Assembly: GCA_942491115.1 (NCBI GenBank)
Contig: CALNZV010000001.1
Span: forward strand, 620,001 to 684,000
Source of the DNA: CALNZV01 sp942491115
GTDB lineage: Bacteria; Desulfobacterota; Desulfobacteria; Desulfobacterales; UBA5852
Reading direction: 5' to 3'
DNA: 64,000 bases
Shown here in pieces: positions 33,667 to 41,730 of this stretch. Numbering within the stretch: position 1 is the first letter of the stretch; every line of letters starts with the position of its first letter. The notes under the pieces are model-generated. The model did no database searches. It saw only the letters and a list, made by a program, of their open reading frames with translations, and was not told the DNA's origin. Made by a program: the position numbers and the translations under genes.

Positions 33667-34287
33667 TCAGGACGTATTCCCATCGCTGTTCTCTTCGATC
33701 CAGACCTGGGTCCGGGCCACGGCCTCATCGATGGAGGCGGTCATCACCCGCTGGGACGGGAAAATATTGTCTTTGCCGATGGCATCGATGATCCCTGTGT
33801 GCGCCAGGAGATCGAAGACCTGCGAGCCCACGCCCGCCAATAGCAGGAGATTGCTACCCTCCCGCAGATCCCGGTTGTAGCCGATCAGCCATTTGAGGGT
33901 CGTGCCGGGCAGGGTCTCCATTTGGCGAAGGGTCAGGATCACGGCCGCCTTTTTCACGCCATGCCTGTCGGGCAGCAGACCCCTAAGGAACATGATGGCC
34001 CCCACCAGAAAGGTGATGGTAAGCAGGGCCGGGGGGTGGCTGGCCACATCGATCCCGGCCTGCTGGATCACGCTGCCGGTGCAGATGGCGATCACGCTCG
34101 TGAGGGTGCTGACCATCAGAATCGTCCCGGTGGTCATGGAGGCCACAATGGGCGCCACCATGCTGGAGTAGAGACCGTAAACCGGGTTGACCCCCATCAG
34201 CTTGGCGTAGGCCATGCCTTCCGGAATACTGAAGAGGCCGGTGGTGAAACCGGCCGTCAGGTCGGAAAGAAGGGTTTTTCCATTCAT
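33667..34287 (-). pseudogene. SulP-family anion permease with most membrane helices deleted
   Basis: The 206-aa frame keeps both ends of a SulP protein. It starts LLSDLTAGFTTGLFSIPEGM followed by AYAKLMGVNPVYGLYSSMVA and about two more helices to residue 107 (FLRGL). It then jumps to a STAS domain (KKAAVILTLRQMETLPGTTL, LLLAGVGSQVFDLLAHTG, NIFPSQRVMTASIDEAV). Full SulP proteins have about 550 aa with 10-14 helices; roughly 330 residues are missing but the frame is kept. It cannot be a working transporter as read. A family 2 MITE lies 18 bases upstream of its start (target duplication from 34306). Confidence 0.82.
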
Positions 34288-34314
34288 TGGGATGCTCCCC
34301 GCGCTTTCGGTTAT

Positions 34315-34588
34315 GCGATTATCTATAACGCTCCAGATGGCCCAAATCGAAAGGCCAATGGGTGTCGGATCGGATGCCGGGCAGCTGTCTGAGCCATTTA
34401 GGCCGCGTTGAGACGGTTGCCACCTGAGGGTTTCAGATTCCTCGATTTTGCCTGTCAGCCAATATGTTCTGCAAGAAAGTCCCTCAGCGACCGTTTTTAC
34501 ACGGCCTTTGTGGCGAGTTTTGGTTGGCGGCAGAACCGATACCCATGGGCCGCATAGAACCCCAACTGGTGGATTCTACATAACCGCG
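34315..34588. mobile_element. Family 2 MITE-like element, copy A, with 9-bp target duplication
   Basis: Imperfect terminal inverted repeats are GCGATTATCTA at the left and GCGGTTATGTA read inward from the right. The element is flanked by identical 9-bp direct repeats, TTCGGTTAT at 34306-34314 and 34589-34597. The interior aligns along its length with copy B (41327-41598). No protein is encoded. The right duplication contains the stop codon of the antiporter gene, and the left end lies just upstream of the deleted SulP start. Confidence 0.82.
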
Positions 34589-34593
34589 TTCGG

Positions 34594-35796
34594 TTATTCG
34601 GACTGTTGGCTGCGGCGGCCGAAGGCTTTGGCCCAGGGGTTTGCGGTAACCCCGTGCATCAGGATACTCATGACGATGGTACAGACCGCAGTCATGGTGA
34701 TCGGCCCACTGTTGGGCAACTTGGCGTCAACCACGATAACGGCAAATACGATGCTGGCCAGACCGCGAGGTCCGAACCAGCCCACAAAAAGCTTGCTCTC
34801 GGTGCTCATACCCGTACCGGTGAGGACGAAAAACACGGGCAACATGCGGATGAGGGTCAGCGCCAGCAACGAGTAGAGCAGAATAAGCCAACTAAAATGC
34901 CCCACGGCCTGCCCCACCACGGCTGAGCCGAATAGTACCCAGGTAATCAACGCCAGGGTGTCCCCGGTGGCCTCTGCCGCGCGCAGAAAAACGTCCCGGG
35001 CTTGCCTGGCCAGGACGCCGAAGAGAAGTCCGCCCGAGAAGGCGGCAATAAAGCCGCTGCCGCCGAATGACTGGGCCACGGCAAAACACCCCAGCGCCAA
35101 GGCCACGACCGGAACCTGAATCCAGGTGTTCGTCAGCCATTGCTGCACCTTGGCGAACTTCAGAAGAAAGGCCGCCAGGGTGGTCAGTCCCAGACCCACG
35201 GCCAGACCGATGCCGAGTTCCTCGGCGACCAGTATCATTGCCAGATGCCAGGGCCCCTTCTCGCCGGCCTGATCAAGCGCCAGGGCAAGAAACACAAACA
35301 GGATCGGCACGCAGATGCCATCGTTCAAGCCGCTCTCGACATTCAGCCCTTGGCGGACATCCTCGGGCACGGCTTCGTTGGTGACCACCGCCTTTCCAAG
35401 GGCCGCGTCGGTGGGCGCCAGCAGGGTCGCCAGGAGGGCGATTTCAAACAGTGACAATTTGTCGATCAGAACCACCCCCAGCCCGAAACCAAGCAGGATG
35501 GTCAGGGGGAGACCAAGCAGTAACAAACGGATGGGCAGGGCCTTCGCTTTGCTCAACACACCCATGTCGGCCCCGGCGGCATCCGTGAACAGAACCATCG
35601 CCAGGGTCAATTCGGCCAGGGTTCGCATGGTGTCCCCGTCCGATTTGAGTGCCAACAGATCAAACCCGACAGGGCCGATGAACAGGCCAAAAATGGTAAA
35701 TACAATTGGACCGCTGATCCAGGTGCGCTCAATCCTTCCGGCAACAGCGCTGTAGACGAGCGCAAAAAGGGCCAGAATGGCCAAATCCTGATACAC
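34594..35796 (-). CDS. NhaP-type cation:proton antiporter (CPA1)
   Basis: A 400-aa inner-membrane protein with about 12 helices. Conserved CPA1 features include SGPIVFTIFGLFIGP, ATLLAPTDAALGKAVVTNEA and NVESGLNDGICVPILFVFLA (about 152-171), with the ND pair of the ion site. It would exchange Na+ or K+ for protons across the inner membrane. Length is in the normal range for a form without a cytoplasmic domain, and the end has a short basic tail. A family 2 element was inserted exactly at its stop codon, which is kept in the target duplication. Confidence 0.9.
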   Translation of the reverse strand: MYQDLAILALFALVYSAVAGRIERTWISGPIVFTIFGLFIGPVGFDLLALKSDGDTMRTLAELTLAMVLFTDAAGADMGVLSKAKALPIRLLLLGLPLTILLGFGLGVVLIDKLSLFEIALLATLLAPTDAALGKAVVTNEAVPEDVRQGLNVESGLNDGICVPILFVFLALALDQAGEKGPWHLAMILVAEELGIGLAVGLGLTTLAAFLLKFAKVQQWLTNTWIQVPVVALALGCFAVAQSFGGSGFIAAFSGGLLFGVLARQARDVFLRAAEATGDTLALITWVLFGSAVVGQAVGHFSWLILLYSLLALTLIRMLPVFFVLTGTGMSTESKLFVGWFGPRGLASIVFAVIVVDAKLPNSGPITMTAVCTIVMSILMHGVTANPWAKAFGRRSQQSE

Positions 35797-36033
35797 GGAT
35801 CACCTCCAATCAACCAAAGGGCCCAACTGCCCTTTAACCGGAGCAGCATCAAATCGAAAATAAAATGTCGCAAGCACACAGATGGCAAATTGGATTTTTC
35901 TTTGCCGAAGAATAATCTGATTAGATCTGATGGAAACGGACAAGGCGTGAGGTCTCGAAAGCCATGGATAGAATAATCATCCATCGACTTCATCGACCAC
36001 ACGCCTTAGGAAACGTTATTAGACCAATTCAGC
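35797..36033. other. Intergenic spacer
   Basis: Between the antiporter start and the small helical protein's end. No gene or clear repeat seen. It should carry the antiporter promoter on the minus strand. Confidence 0.35.
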
Positions 36034-36291
36034 TCAGTGAAACAGTTTGCCCCCGAAATGCTCCATGTATTCATCGACGAGGTCGGCGTAGTGCTTGATG
36101 AAATGGTCCATCTTGTCGCCTTCGGCCTGCATGACCTTCTCGCTGATCCCTTCGGCCTTGGTGTAGACCTTCTCGAAAGCCTGATCCTCCAGTCCGCTGA
36201 TCTCCTTTGCCTCATCCTTCGTGATGTGCCCGGCATGGGCGAAGACAGATGCGAAGACGCCGGTCATTTCTTTGACTTTCTCTTTGGACAT
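36034..36291 (-). CDS. Small helical hypothetical protein
   Basis: An 85-aa acidic, probably all-helical protein of unknown function (EKVKEMTGVFASVFAHAG, then EAKEISGLEDQAFEKVYTKA). It has several histidines near its end (FIKHYADLVDEYMEHFGG) and no cysteine. The ATG has AAAGGAG upstream. The family 3 repeat begins 19 bases upstream of the start, so the leader is very short or is made of the repeat. It stands alone; length and a good SD favour a real gene. Confidence 0.6.
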   Translation of the reverse strand: MSKEKVKEMTGVFASVFAHAGHITKDEAKEISGLEDQAFEKVYTKAEGISEKVMQAEGDKMDHFIKHYADLVDEYMEHFGGKLFH

Positions 36292-36309
36292 GGTTTTTCT
36301 CCTTTGGTT

Positions 36310-36460
36310 GACGGCCTCGTAAAAAGTCCGATACCGGCGTTACGCTTCAGCCCTCGTCATTGCGGCGTACCATAAGTACGCCTCATTCCTCGAACTTCGC
36401 AAGCCTTGATCTCGAACTTTTTTCGAGACCGTCCGAAGCATGACTTTTTACGAAACCGTC
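36310..36460. mobile_element. Family 3 MITE-like element, copy 1 (151 bp)
   Basis: The ends are near-perfect 19-bp inverted repeats: GACGGCCTCGTAAAAAGTC at 36310-36328 and, inverted from 36460, GACGGTTTCGTAAAAAGTC. The interior includes a TCTCGAA/TTCGAGA hairpin. A diverged second copy is at 40620. No protein is encoded. The element lies 19 bases upstream of the small helical protein's start codon. Confidence 0.78.
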
Positions 36461-36676
36461 TTCGTTTTAGAGAGAGGATCCAAGGCCTCACGGGGTCAGG
36501 GATCCGAGGGTTTGTTTCCCAAATAATCTATCTGCGCTTTAACCCTTCTTTCGATTTATGACTTATTCCCATTCTTCAACGCGTTACAGCTTTTTATCAA
36601 TTCACTCGACCCCTCGAACCCTCGGCCCCTCGGACCCTCAGAATATCATTTCACTTGGCCCCTCGAACCCGAAGGC
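36461..36676. repeat. CCCTCG-rich spacer
   Basis: A spacer downstream of the RND remnant. Near 36605-36670 it has several imperfect copies of a CCCTCGAACC/CCCTCGGCCC unit. A similar run occurs at 41696-41735. Such runs mark non-coding intergenic DNA; no gene seen. Confidence 0.5.
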
Positions 36677-37893
36677 TCATCCGCTTTTAGCGGTTTTCTT
36701 TTTCCCATCCTGATACGCACTGGCCTTCACCATCACGCCCGGTTTCACCTTCTGGGTGCCGTCCACGATGACCTTCTCTCCCTTTTTCAACCCCTTTCGG
36801 ACGACCCACTGGTTCTGGTAGCCGCGGCCCACCTCGACCGTGCGGACACTGACCTTGTTGTCCTGGTCCACCACGAAGACCTGTTGGCCGATCTGGGATT
36901 CCACCAAAGCGGGTTGGGGGATCAGGAGGGCATCGGGCTCGTCCCCCAGGACCAGCCGCACGGGGGCATACTGGCCGGGAATCAGGTTGAAGTCTCCGAT
37001 CTCCTTGTCATGTTTGTTGGGGAATACGGCCCGCACCAGAACAGAGTCGGTGGTCGGGTCGATCTGAAAGCTCACGAAATTGATCTTGCCCTGCTCAGGA
37101 TATCGGCTACCGTCGGGCAGCGTGACCTCGGCCCGCATTTCTCTTATCGGCAGCACCTTGCCCTCACGCTTCAACAGCTGGATTTCGTATACCTGGGCAC
37201 GGCTGATGTTGAAGACCACGTAGATGGGATCCATCTGCACCAGGGTCGTCAAAACGTCCTTTTGCTGTTCCACCAGGTTGCCGATGTTGATCCGGGTTTC
37301 CTGGACACGGCCGTCAAAAGGCGCCGTGATGGTCGTGAAACTTAAATCCAGTAACATGTTTTCGAGGTCGGCCTTGCCCTTGGCCACAGTGGCCACGGCC
37401 TTGCTGCGTTGGGTCAGGGCCTCATCGAGCTTTTCCTTGGACACCGCTCCGGCCTTGGAGGCTTTCTCATAGCGCACCGCTTCGGAGCGCCAGAAGGCCT
37501 GGTTGGCTTGGTCCAGCCGGACCTGCGCCTTGCCCGCATCCACTTTGGCCTGATAGGGGCGCGGGTCAGAACCTCCATCTGGCCGATGTCCTGGTCAAAC
37601 CCCACATCGAACGTGACCGTGATGGCCGAATCCCCGTTGTTGGTGCTGGTGGAAGACATGTAGATCATGCCGGCGGCCCCGTTGATCTTCTCCTCCAGGG
37701 GGACGGTCACGGTGTTGTCCACCACGTCGGCACCGGCGCCGATATACTGGGTGGTCACCTGGACCTGGGGCGGCACGAGGGGGGGGTACTGGGCGATGGG
37801 TAGCACCAGCATGTAGATGGCCCCGGCCAGAATCATGACCAGGGCGATGGACATGGCGAAGATGGGACGCTGGATGAAGAAGTTCAAGGTCAA
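36677..37893 (-). pseudogene. Chimeric remnant: RND permease N-terminus joined to MFP adaptor
   Basis: The 5' part (37893 to about 37566) encodes the first 107 residues of an HAE-type RND permease: MTLNFFIQRPIFAMSIALVM, PIAQYPPLVPPQVQVTTQYI and SAITVTFDVGFDQDIGQMEV. At about 37566 it runs into the middle of an MFP adaptor in another frame (PYQAKVDAGKAQVRLDQANQ). That adaptor continues for about 288 residues with SFTTITAPFDGRVQETRINI, MRAEVTLPDGSRYPEQGKIN and ALLIPQPALVESQIGQQVFV. The join is at a shared DPRPY-like coding stretch (GACCCGCGCCCCTATCAG). In an intact pump the adaptor gene comes first and is complete. Neither part is functional here. A complete paralogous pump lies at 47.1-52.9 kb. 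Confidence 0.85.
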
Positions 37894-38059
37894 GCGCTTT
37901 CATATATTGGGTCTGCGAGAATGAAATTATCCTACAAAGCCGATCGTAGCACAACCATCGACATCGATAACCTGCCACCCCAAGGGGATGGGGACTTAGT
38001 ACCGCATCAGCTGACAATTGTCGTGTAGATTCGGGACCACCGGCCCACGCTTTATTGAC
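37894..38059. other. Intergenic, no gene recognised
   Basis: Sequence upstream of the chimeric remnant. I see no complete gene. It joins the IS200 fragment below. Confidence 0.3.
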
Positions 38060-38156
38060 CTATCGGCCGATCGTATCTTCAATTGCCATACTTGCCAACC
38101 GTGCTTGCGACATATCCATCCGTCCAGAACTCACCCTCCCACAGCGTCTGTTTCAT
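38060..38156 (-). pseudogene. IS200/IS605-type TnpA C-terminal fragment
   Basis: Reads MKQTLWEGEFWTDGYVASTV then GKYGN. With a single-base shift it continues EDTIGR, matching the end of Y1 transposases (WGGEFWTDGYFVSTVGxxGN region). A stop interrupts the read. The rest of the gene is absent here; a TnpA N-terminal piece is at 43620-43838. Confidence 0.62.
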
Positions 38157-38424
38157 CTGGGGGGCAACGCTATCATATTTCCCATGCCGAAAGACGTTTC
38201 TTCATCGTTGCCATAGGGGTGACACGATGTCGTGGAGTCGATTGCACCACAACTCGGGATTGCCTGGACAATCATTCCCCCCCAACAGGGCGATCCGTCC
38301 ACCGCTGATCACTGAATCCGATATTGCCTCTTATTCTGCTGTGCAAGGAGTCCACACAGGGCCAATGTCAGCAGCGGTCAGAATCGCTTCGAAAAAGCGC
38401 TGCGATGGTTATCCGACGTCCTTT
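38157..38424. other. Intergenic upstream of IS200 fragment
   Basis: No gene recognised in this spacer between the IS200 fragment and the acetyl-CoA hydrolase stop. Confidence 0.3.
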
Positions 38425-40602
38425 TCAAGCATGCCCCTCGGCCATGAGTTCGGCAACGATCATCTTCCGGGCCATCTTCTCCTTCAGGTTTCGAGGGGTC
38501 ATCAAATCCATCCGCTCCAGATATGGGTCGGCGGCCTCGGGTACCGATCGCACCTCGAAGGCGCGGGCCACCGCCTTGGCGGCGCCGCCCGGTGAGCCCA
38601 GTTTGGATTGAAGGGCCTGGAGGGTTTTGCCAAGAGCAATCTCGATGTCGGTCAGGTCGGTGCCGAAAGGAAAAGCCGGAAAGAGTCCCTGGGATTTAAA
38701 GCCCGACAGTTGATCCGCCAGTCGCTCCGGGCGATTGTTTCGGAAGGCATCCGGAATCCGGTGGTCCCGGGGCAGCTTTCCGTTCTTCTGGGCGGTCTGC
38801 ATGAGGCCCTCCTGGAAACGGGAATCGGTAATGTTCAAGAGGGCGGCGATGATCTCCCGGTCGGTCCGGCCGCGCAAATCCGCAATCCCGTATTCGGTGA
38901 TGACCACATCCCGCAGGTGCCGGGGAATGGTGAGCTGGCCGTAGCTGGCCAGAATGTTCGAGGTGACCTTTCCGTGCTTGGTGCGCGTGCTTCGCAGCAT
39001 CAGGATCGACCGCGCCCCCGGCAGTTCGTGGGCCATGGCCACGAAATTGTACTGCCCCCCCACCCCGCTGACCACCCGTCCGTCTTCCAGCCCGTCGGAG
39101 CAGGCCGCACCACCCAGGGTCATCATCATGCAGGTGTTGAAGAAGCGGGCATCGGTTCGCTGAAGTGCGGCCAGGGTCTGCTGCCCGTAGAGCTGGTTCA
39201 CGAACATGACGCTGGTCATGCAGAATTTCTTCCGTTCCTCCGGCCCCATGCTTTTGAGGGTCTTATAAAACTTGTGGGGGCCGAGGAAAAATCCCCCGTG
39301 CATGACGACCCCTTCCTTAAGTCGACCTCCCAGGCAGTGCTGGACAACGGCGTCCATGACATCGTCCTTTGTCAAATCGGCGCCAATGAGAAGATCCGGG
39401 CCTACCCGGATCAAACCGTCTTCATAGGCCACGTGCTCTTTAAAAATACCGAACTTCCGGAGCCAATCCACATCCGGTTGGGTCAGTTGGGGGGAGACGA
39501 CATCGGCTTCCAACAAGACGTCCAGGCAGTGTTTATCGATCCTGGGGGTAATCTTGCCCTCGTTCACCAGTCGCTGGACGATCTCGTCCGGGTAGACCTC
39601 CCGCTTCAGAATACCGCTCTGGTAAAGCTCCAGAAACCCGTTGATGAACATCTCACTGGCGCCGTAAAGGCCCTGTTCGAAGACCTCCACACCGCCCATC
39701 GCCGCGATGGCGTCGCCGAACTTCGCCTCGATGTCCAGGGTCGCAAGAGCCGTGCGATAGGAGGCGTTGTCCTGATGGCGGAGGCGCAGGGCACAGGCAA
39801 TCGCGTCCCCCAGGGAGCCGATCCCGATCTGCAGCGTGCCGCCGTCCCGGGTCAGGGTGCTGGCCAGAAGCCCGATCATGTGGTCGACCTGGCCGACCGC
39901 CATATTGGGGGGGCCCGGAAGGGTATAGGTGCACGTGGGGCTGTCCAGAACCATGTCGAAAACGGCCGGGTCAATCATGGCGTCGTTGACCATGAACGGC
40001 AGGTTCTCGTTGATTTCGACCGCGATGGCCACAGGCCGGCCCTGCCGTTCCAGGCCTTTCATCTGCCGGATCAAATCCAGGGTCAGGTCGGGATTGCAGC
40101 TCAGGCTGTACCAGGTCTTGCCGTCGATCGTTTCCCGGCTGACCATCTGTGCGAGGACATTGACGCCTTTGGCCGGCAGGTCTCTGACCACGTGGGTGTA
40201 ATTGCTGCTGATGTAATTCTGCTGCGCGATGGCATTGTTCAGGCACTTGCCGGGATCCAGATAAAACTCCTGGATCTCGATGTTGGCCGGCAGCGTATTG
40301 GTGCGGCTCGGCGCCAGGTAGGCCAGTTCCGGGTAATCGCCGAAGACCCTGTCCATCAGGGGGCCCATAAAGCGCTTTTCCAGATCGTTGTGGGGCACGG
40401 GGCGCCCCAGGGAAAGGGCGGTCACGATGGTCAGATGAAGCCTGGCGTCCGCCGCGACCCGGCGGTAGAGGGCATTCATGATACGGCAGCCCTTGCCCAA
40501 TCCCAGCGGAAACGCCAGCACGATCCGGTTTCCCACCTTTTCAATGATGCCATCGACAATATCGTCAACGTTCGCAGTGATGTAGGGTTTGTCAGGTGTC
40601 AT
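38425..40602 (-). CDS. Acetyl-CoA hydrolase/CoA-transferase family protein
   Basis: A 725-aa protein of the acetyl-CoA hydrolase/transferase family, larger than the usual 430-500 aa. The N-terminal half has VLAFPLGLGKGCRIMNALYR and the C-terminal half the active-site region DVVITEYGIADLRGRTDREI (about 562-581), whose Glu forms the glutamyl-CoA thioester. A GxGGQYNF motif (SGVGGQYNFVAMA) precedes it. It ends with a helix MARKMIVAELMAEGHA. It may move CoA between acetate or other acids and acyl-CoA, or hydrolyse acetyl-CoA. It could be paired with the acyl-CoA synthetase at 20.7 kb in acid metabolism. A family 3 repeat begins 18 bases upstream of the start, right beside its ribosome-binding site. 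Confidence 0.88.
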   Translation of the reverse strand: MTPDKPYITANVDDIVDGIIEKVGNRIVLAFPLGLGKGCRIMNALYRRVAADARLHLTIVTALSLGRPVPHNDLEKRFMGPLMDRVFGDYPELAYLAPSRTNTLPANIEIQEFYLDPGKCLNNAIAQQNYISSNYTHVVRDLPAKGVNVLAQMVSRETIDGKTWYSLSCNPDLTLDLIRQMKGLERQGRPVAIAVEINENLPFMVNDAMIDPAVFDMVLDSPTCTYTLPGPPNMAVGQVDHMIGLLASTLTRDGGTLQIGIGSLGDAIACALRLRHQDNASYRTALATLDIEAKFGDAIAAMGGVEVFEQGLYGASEMFINGFLELYQSGILKREVYPDEIVQRLVNEGKITPRIDKHCLDVLLEADVVSPQLTQPDVDWLRKFGIFKEHVAYEDGLIRVGPDLLIGADLTKDDVMDAVVQHCLGGRLKEGVVMHGGFFLGPHKFYKTLKSMGPEERKKFCMTSVMFVNQLYGQQTLAALQRTDARFFNTCMMMTLGGAACSDGLEDGRVVSGVGGQYNFVAMAHELPGARSILMLRSTRTKHGKVTSNILASYGQLTIPRHLRDVVITEYGIADLRGRTDREIIAALLNITDSRFQEGLMQTAQKNGKLPRDHRIPDAFRNNRPERLADQLSGFKSQGLFPAFPFGTDLTDIEIALGKTLQALQSKLGSPGGAAKAVARAFEVRSVPEAADPYLERMDLMTPRNLKEKMARKMIVAELMAEGHA

Positions 40603-40619
40603 ATCGACTCCCTTTCCAT

Positions 40620-40788
40620 GACGGTTCCGTTAGAAATCCGATCCTCCTGAGGCGGATAAATATCGGCATTACGCTTCGGATCTCGTCAATGCAGCGTCTG
40701 CAAAGCACACCTCATTCTTCAGGCTTCGCAAACCATAATTTCGAAATGTTTACAAAACCGTCTGAATCGCGATTTACCACAAAGTTAT
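40620..40788. mobile_element. Family 3 MITE-like element, diverged copy
   Basis: Aligns with the element at 36310-36460: GACGGTTCCGTTAGAAATCC at the left end matches its left inverted repeat with changes, and the middle (GGCATTACGCTTCGGATCTC, then CTTCGCAAACC) follows the same order. The right end is decayed and approximate. It lies 18 bases upstream of the acetyl-CoA hydrolase start. Confidence 0.6.
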
Positions 40789-40870
40789 CTTCGACTGCGC
40801 TGTGACCGTCGGTGCGGTAGTTCTTGGGGTTCGCCTTTTTGGCGGATGACCCCGGACGGTCACGACCGGG

Positions 40871-41281
40871 TCACATGCTTAAACCGATTTTCTCGAAGAC
40901 CCCCGGCCCTGCGGCTTGAAGAGCCCCGACGGCATCCCAGTTGTCCCAGGATTCCACCACCCGGCCGTCGGCCAGGCGATGGATGCTGATGCCGGCCACG
41001 GAGACATCTGCCCCGATGCTCGGCGCCCGGGCAGTCCAGCGGGTGGCGACCCTGTCGCCTTCCGCAATCTGGTCCTTCACCGAGAAATGGAGATCGGAAT
41101 GCAGGGTCTGAAACAACGCCACGAACTGGGTGAACGCCTCAACCCCCCGGATGGCCTCCGGGGTGTGGGCGATGTGGGCAACATAGTCTTCGCTGTAAAT
41201 TGCTTCGACCGCCGTCAGGTCGCCCTTGTTCCAGACGTCCTCAAAAATTCTGCCGACCGTTGCTTTATTGGTGTCGGACAC
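40871..41281 (-). CDS. SnoaL-like / NTF2-fold protein
   Basis: A 136-aa NTF2-fold protein of the SnoaL-like (ester-cyclase-like) group. It has GRIFEDVWNKGDLTAVEAIY, VAHIAHTPEAIRGVEAFTQF and GDRVATRWTARAPSIGAD near the end, VVESWDNWDAVGALQAAG. GTG at 41281 follows AAAGGAG. Members include polyketide cyclases and many proteins with no known function, so no reaction can be given. A family 2 MITE lies 46 bases upstream of the start, so it probably interrupts the promoter region. Confidence 0.8.
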   Translation of the reverse strand: MSDTNKATVGRIFEDVWNKGDLTAVEAIYSEDYVAHIAHTPEAIRGVEAFTQFVALFQTLHSDLHFSVKDQIAEGDRVATRWTARAPSIGADVSVAGISIHRLADGRVVESWDNWDAVGALQAAGPGVFEKIGLSM

Positions 41282-41326
41282 GATGTTCTCCTTTCGTTGA
41301 AGAAGAGGGTTCAAGATTTCTTAATT

Positions 41327-41598
41327 GCAGTTATCTAAAAAGCTCCAGATGATCTCAATGGGAGGCCAATGGGTGTCGGATCGGATGCCGGGCAGCTGTC
41401 TGAGCCATCTAAGCTGCGTTTGGACGGTTGCCATCCGAGCGGGTCAGATTCCTTGATGGTGCCGGCAAGCTGAAACCTTCTGCAAGAACGTCTGCCGGCA
41501 GCCGTCTTTACGCGGCCTTGGTGGCGAGTTTTGGCCGGCAGGAGAGCTGATGCCCTTGGGTCAACCAGATCCATACTGAAGGATTCTGTATAACTGCA
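41327..41598. mobile_element. Family 2 MITE-like element, copy B, with near-perfect 9-bp target duplication
   Basis: Ends are GCAGTTATCTA at the left and, inverted from the right, GCAGTTATACA. It is flanked by TTCTTAATT at 41318-41326 and TTCTTAAAT at 41599-41607, a 9-bp duplication with one mismatch. The interior aligns with copy A across about 270 bp, including a shared GCCAATGGGTGTCGGATCGG stretch. No protein is encoded. Confidence 0.82.
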
Positions 41599-41730
41599 TT
41601 CTTAAATAGATTAAGTCAGTGCTTTTCATTTCTTTCCGATTGATGACGTCGTCCGATTGTTAACCGTTTCGCATTCTCTTGGCATATCACTTGTCCCCTC
41701 GAATCCCTGGCTCCTGGACTCCTCGATCCC
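41599..41730. other. Spacer with CCCTCG-rich run
   Basis: Non-coding spacer between copy B and the 41731 gene. A run of CCCTCGAATCC/CTCCTCGATCCC units near 41696-41735 resembles the run at 36605-36670. Confidence 0.4.

Noticed and set aside
38608..40650. Long plus-strand open frame (680 codons) opposite the acetyl-CoA hydrolase
   Set aside because: It is the shadow of a highly conserved, GC-rich gene on the minus strand and has no recognisable domain.
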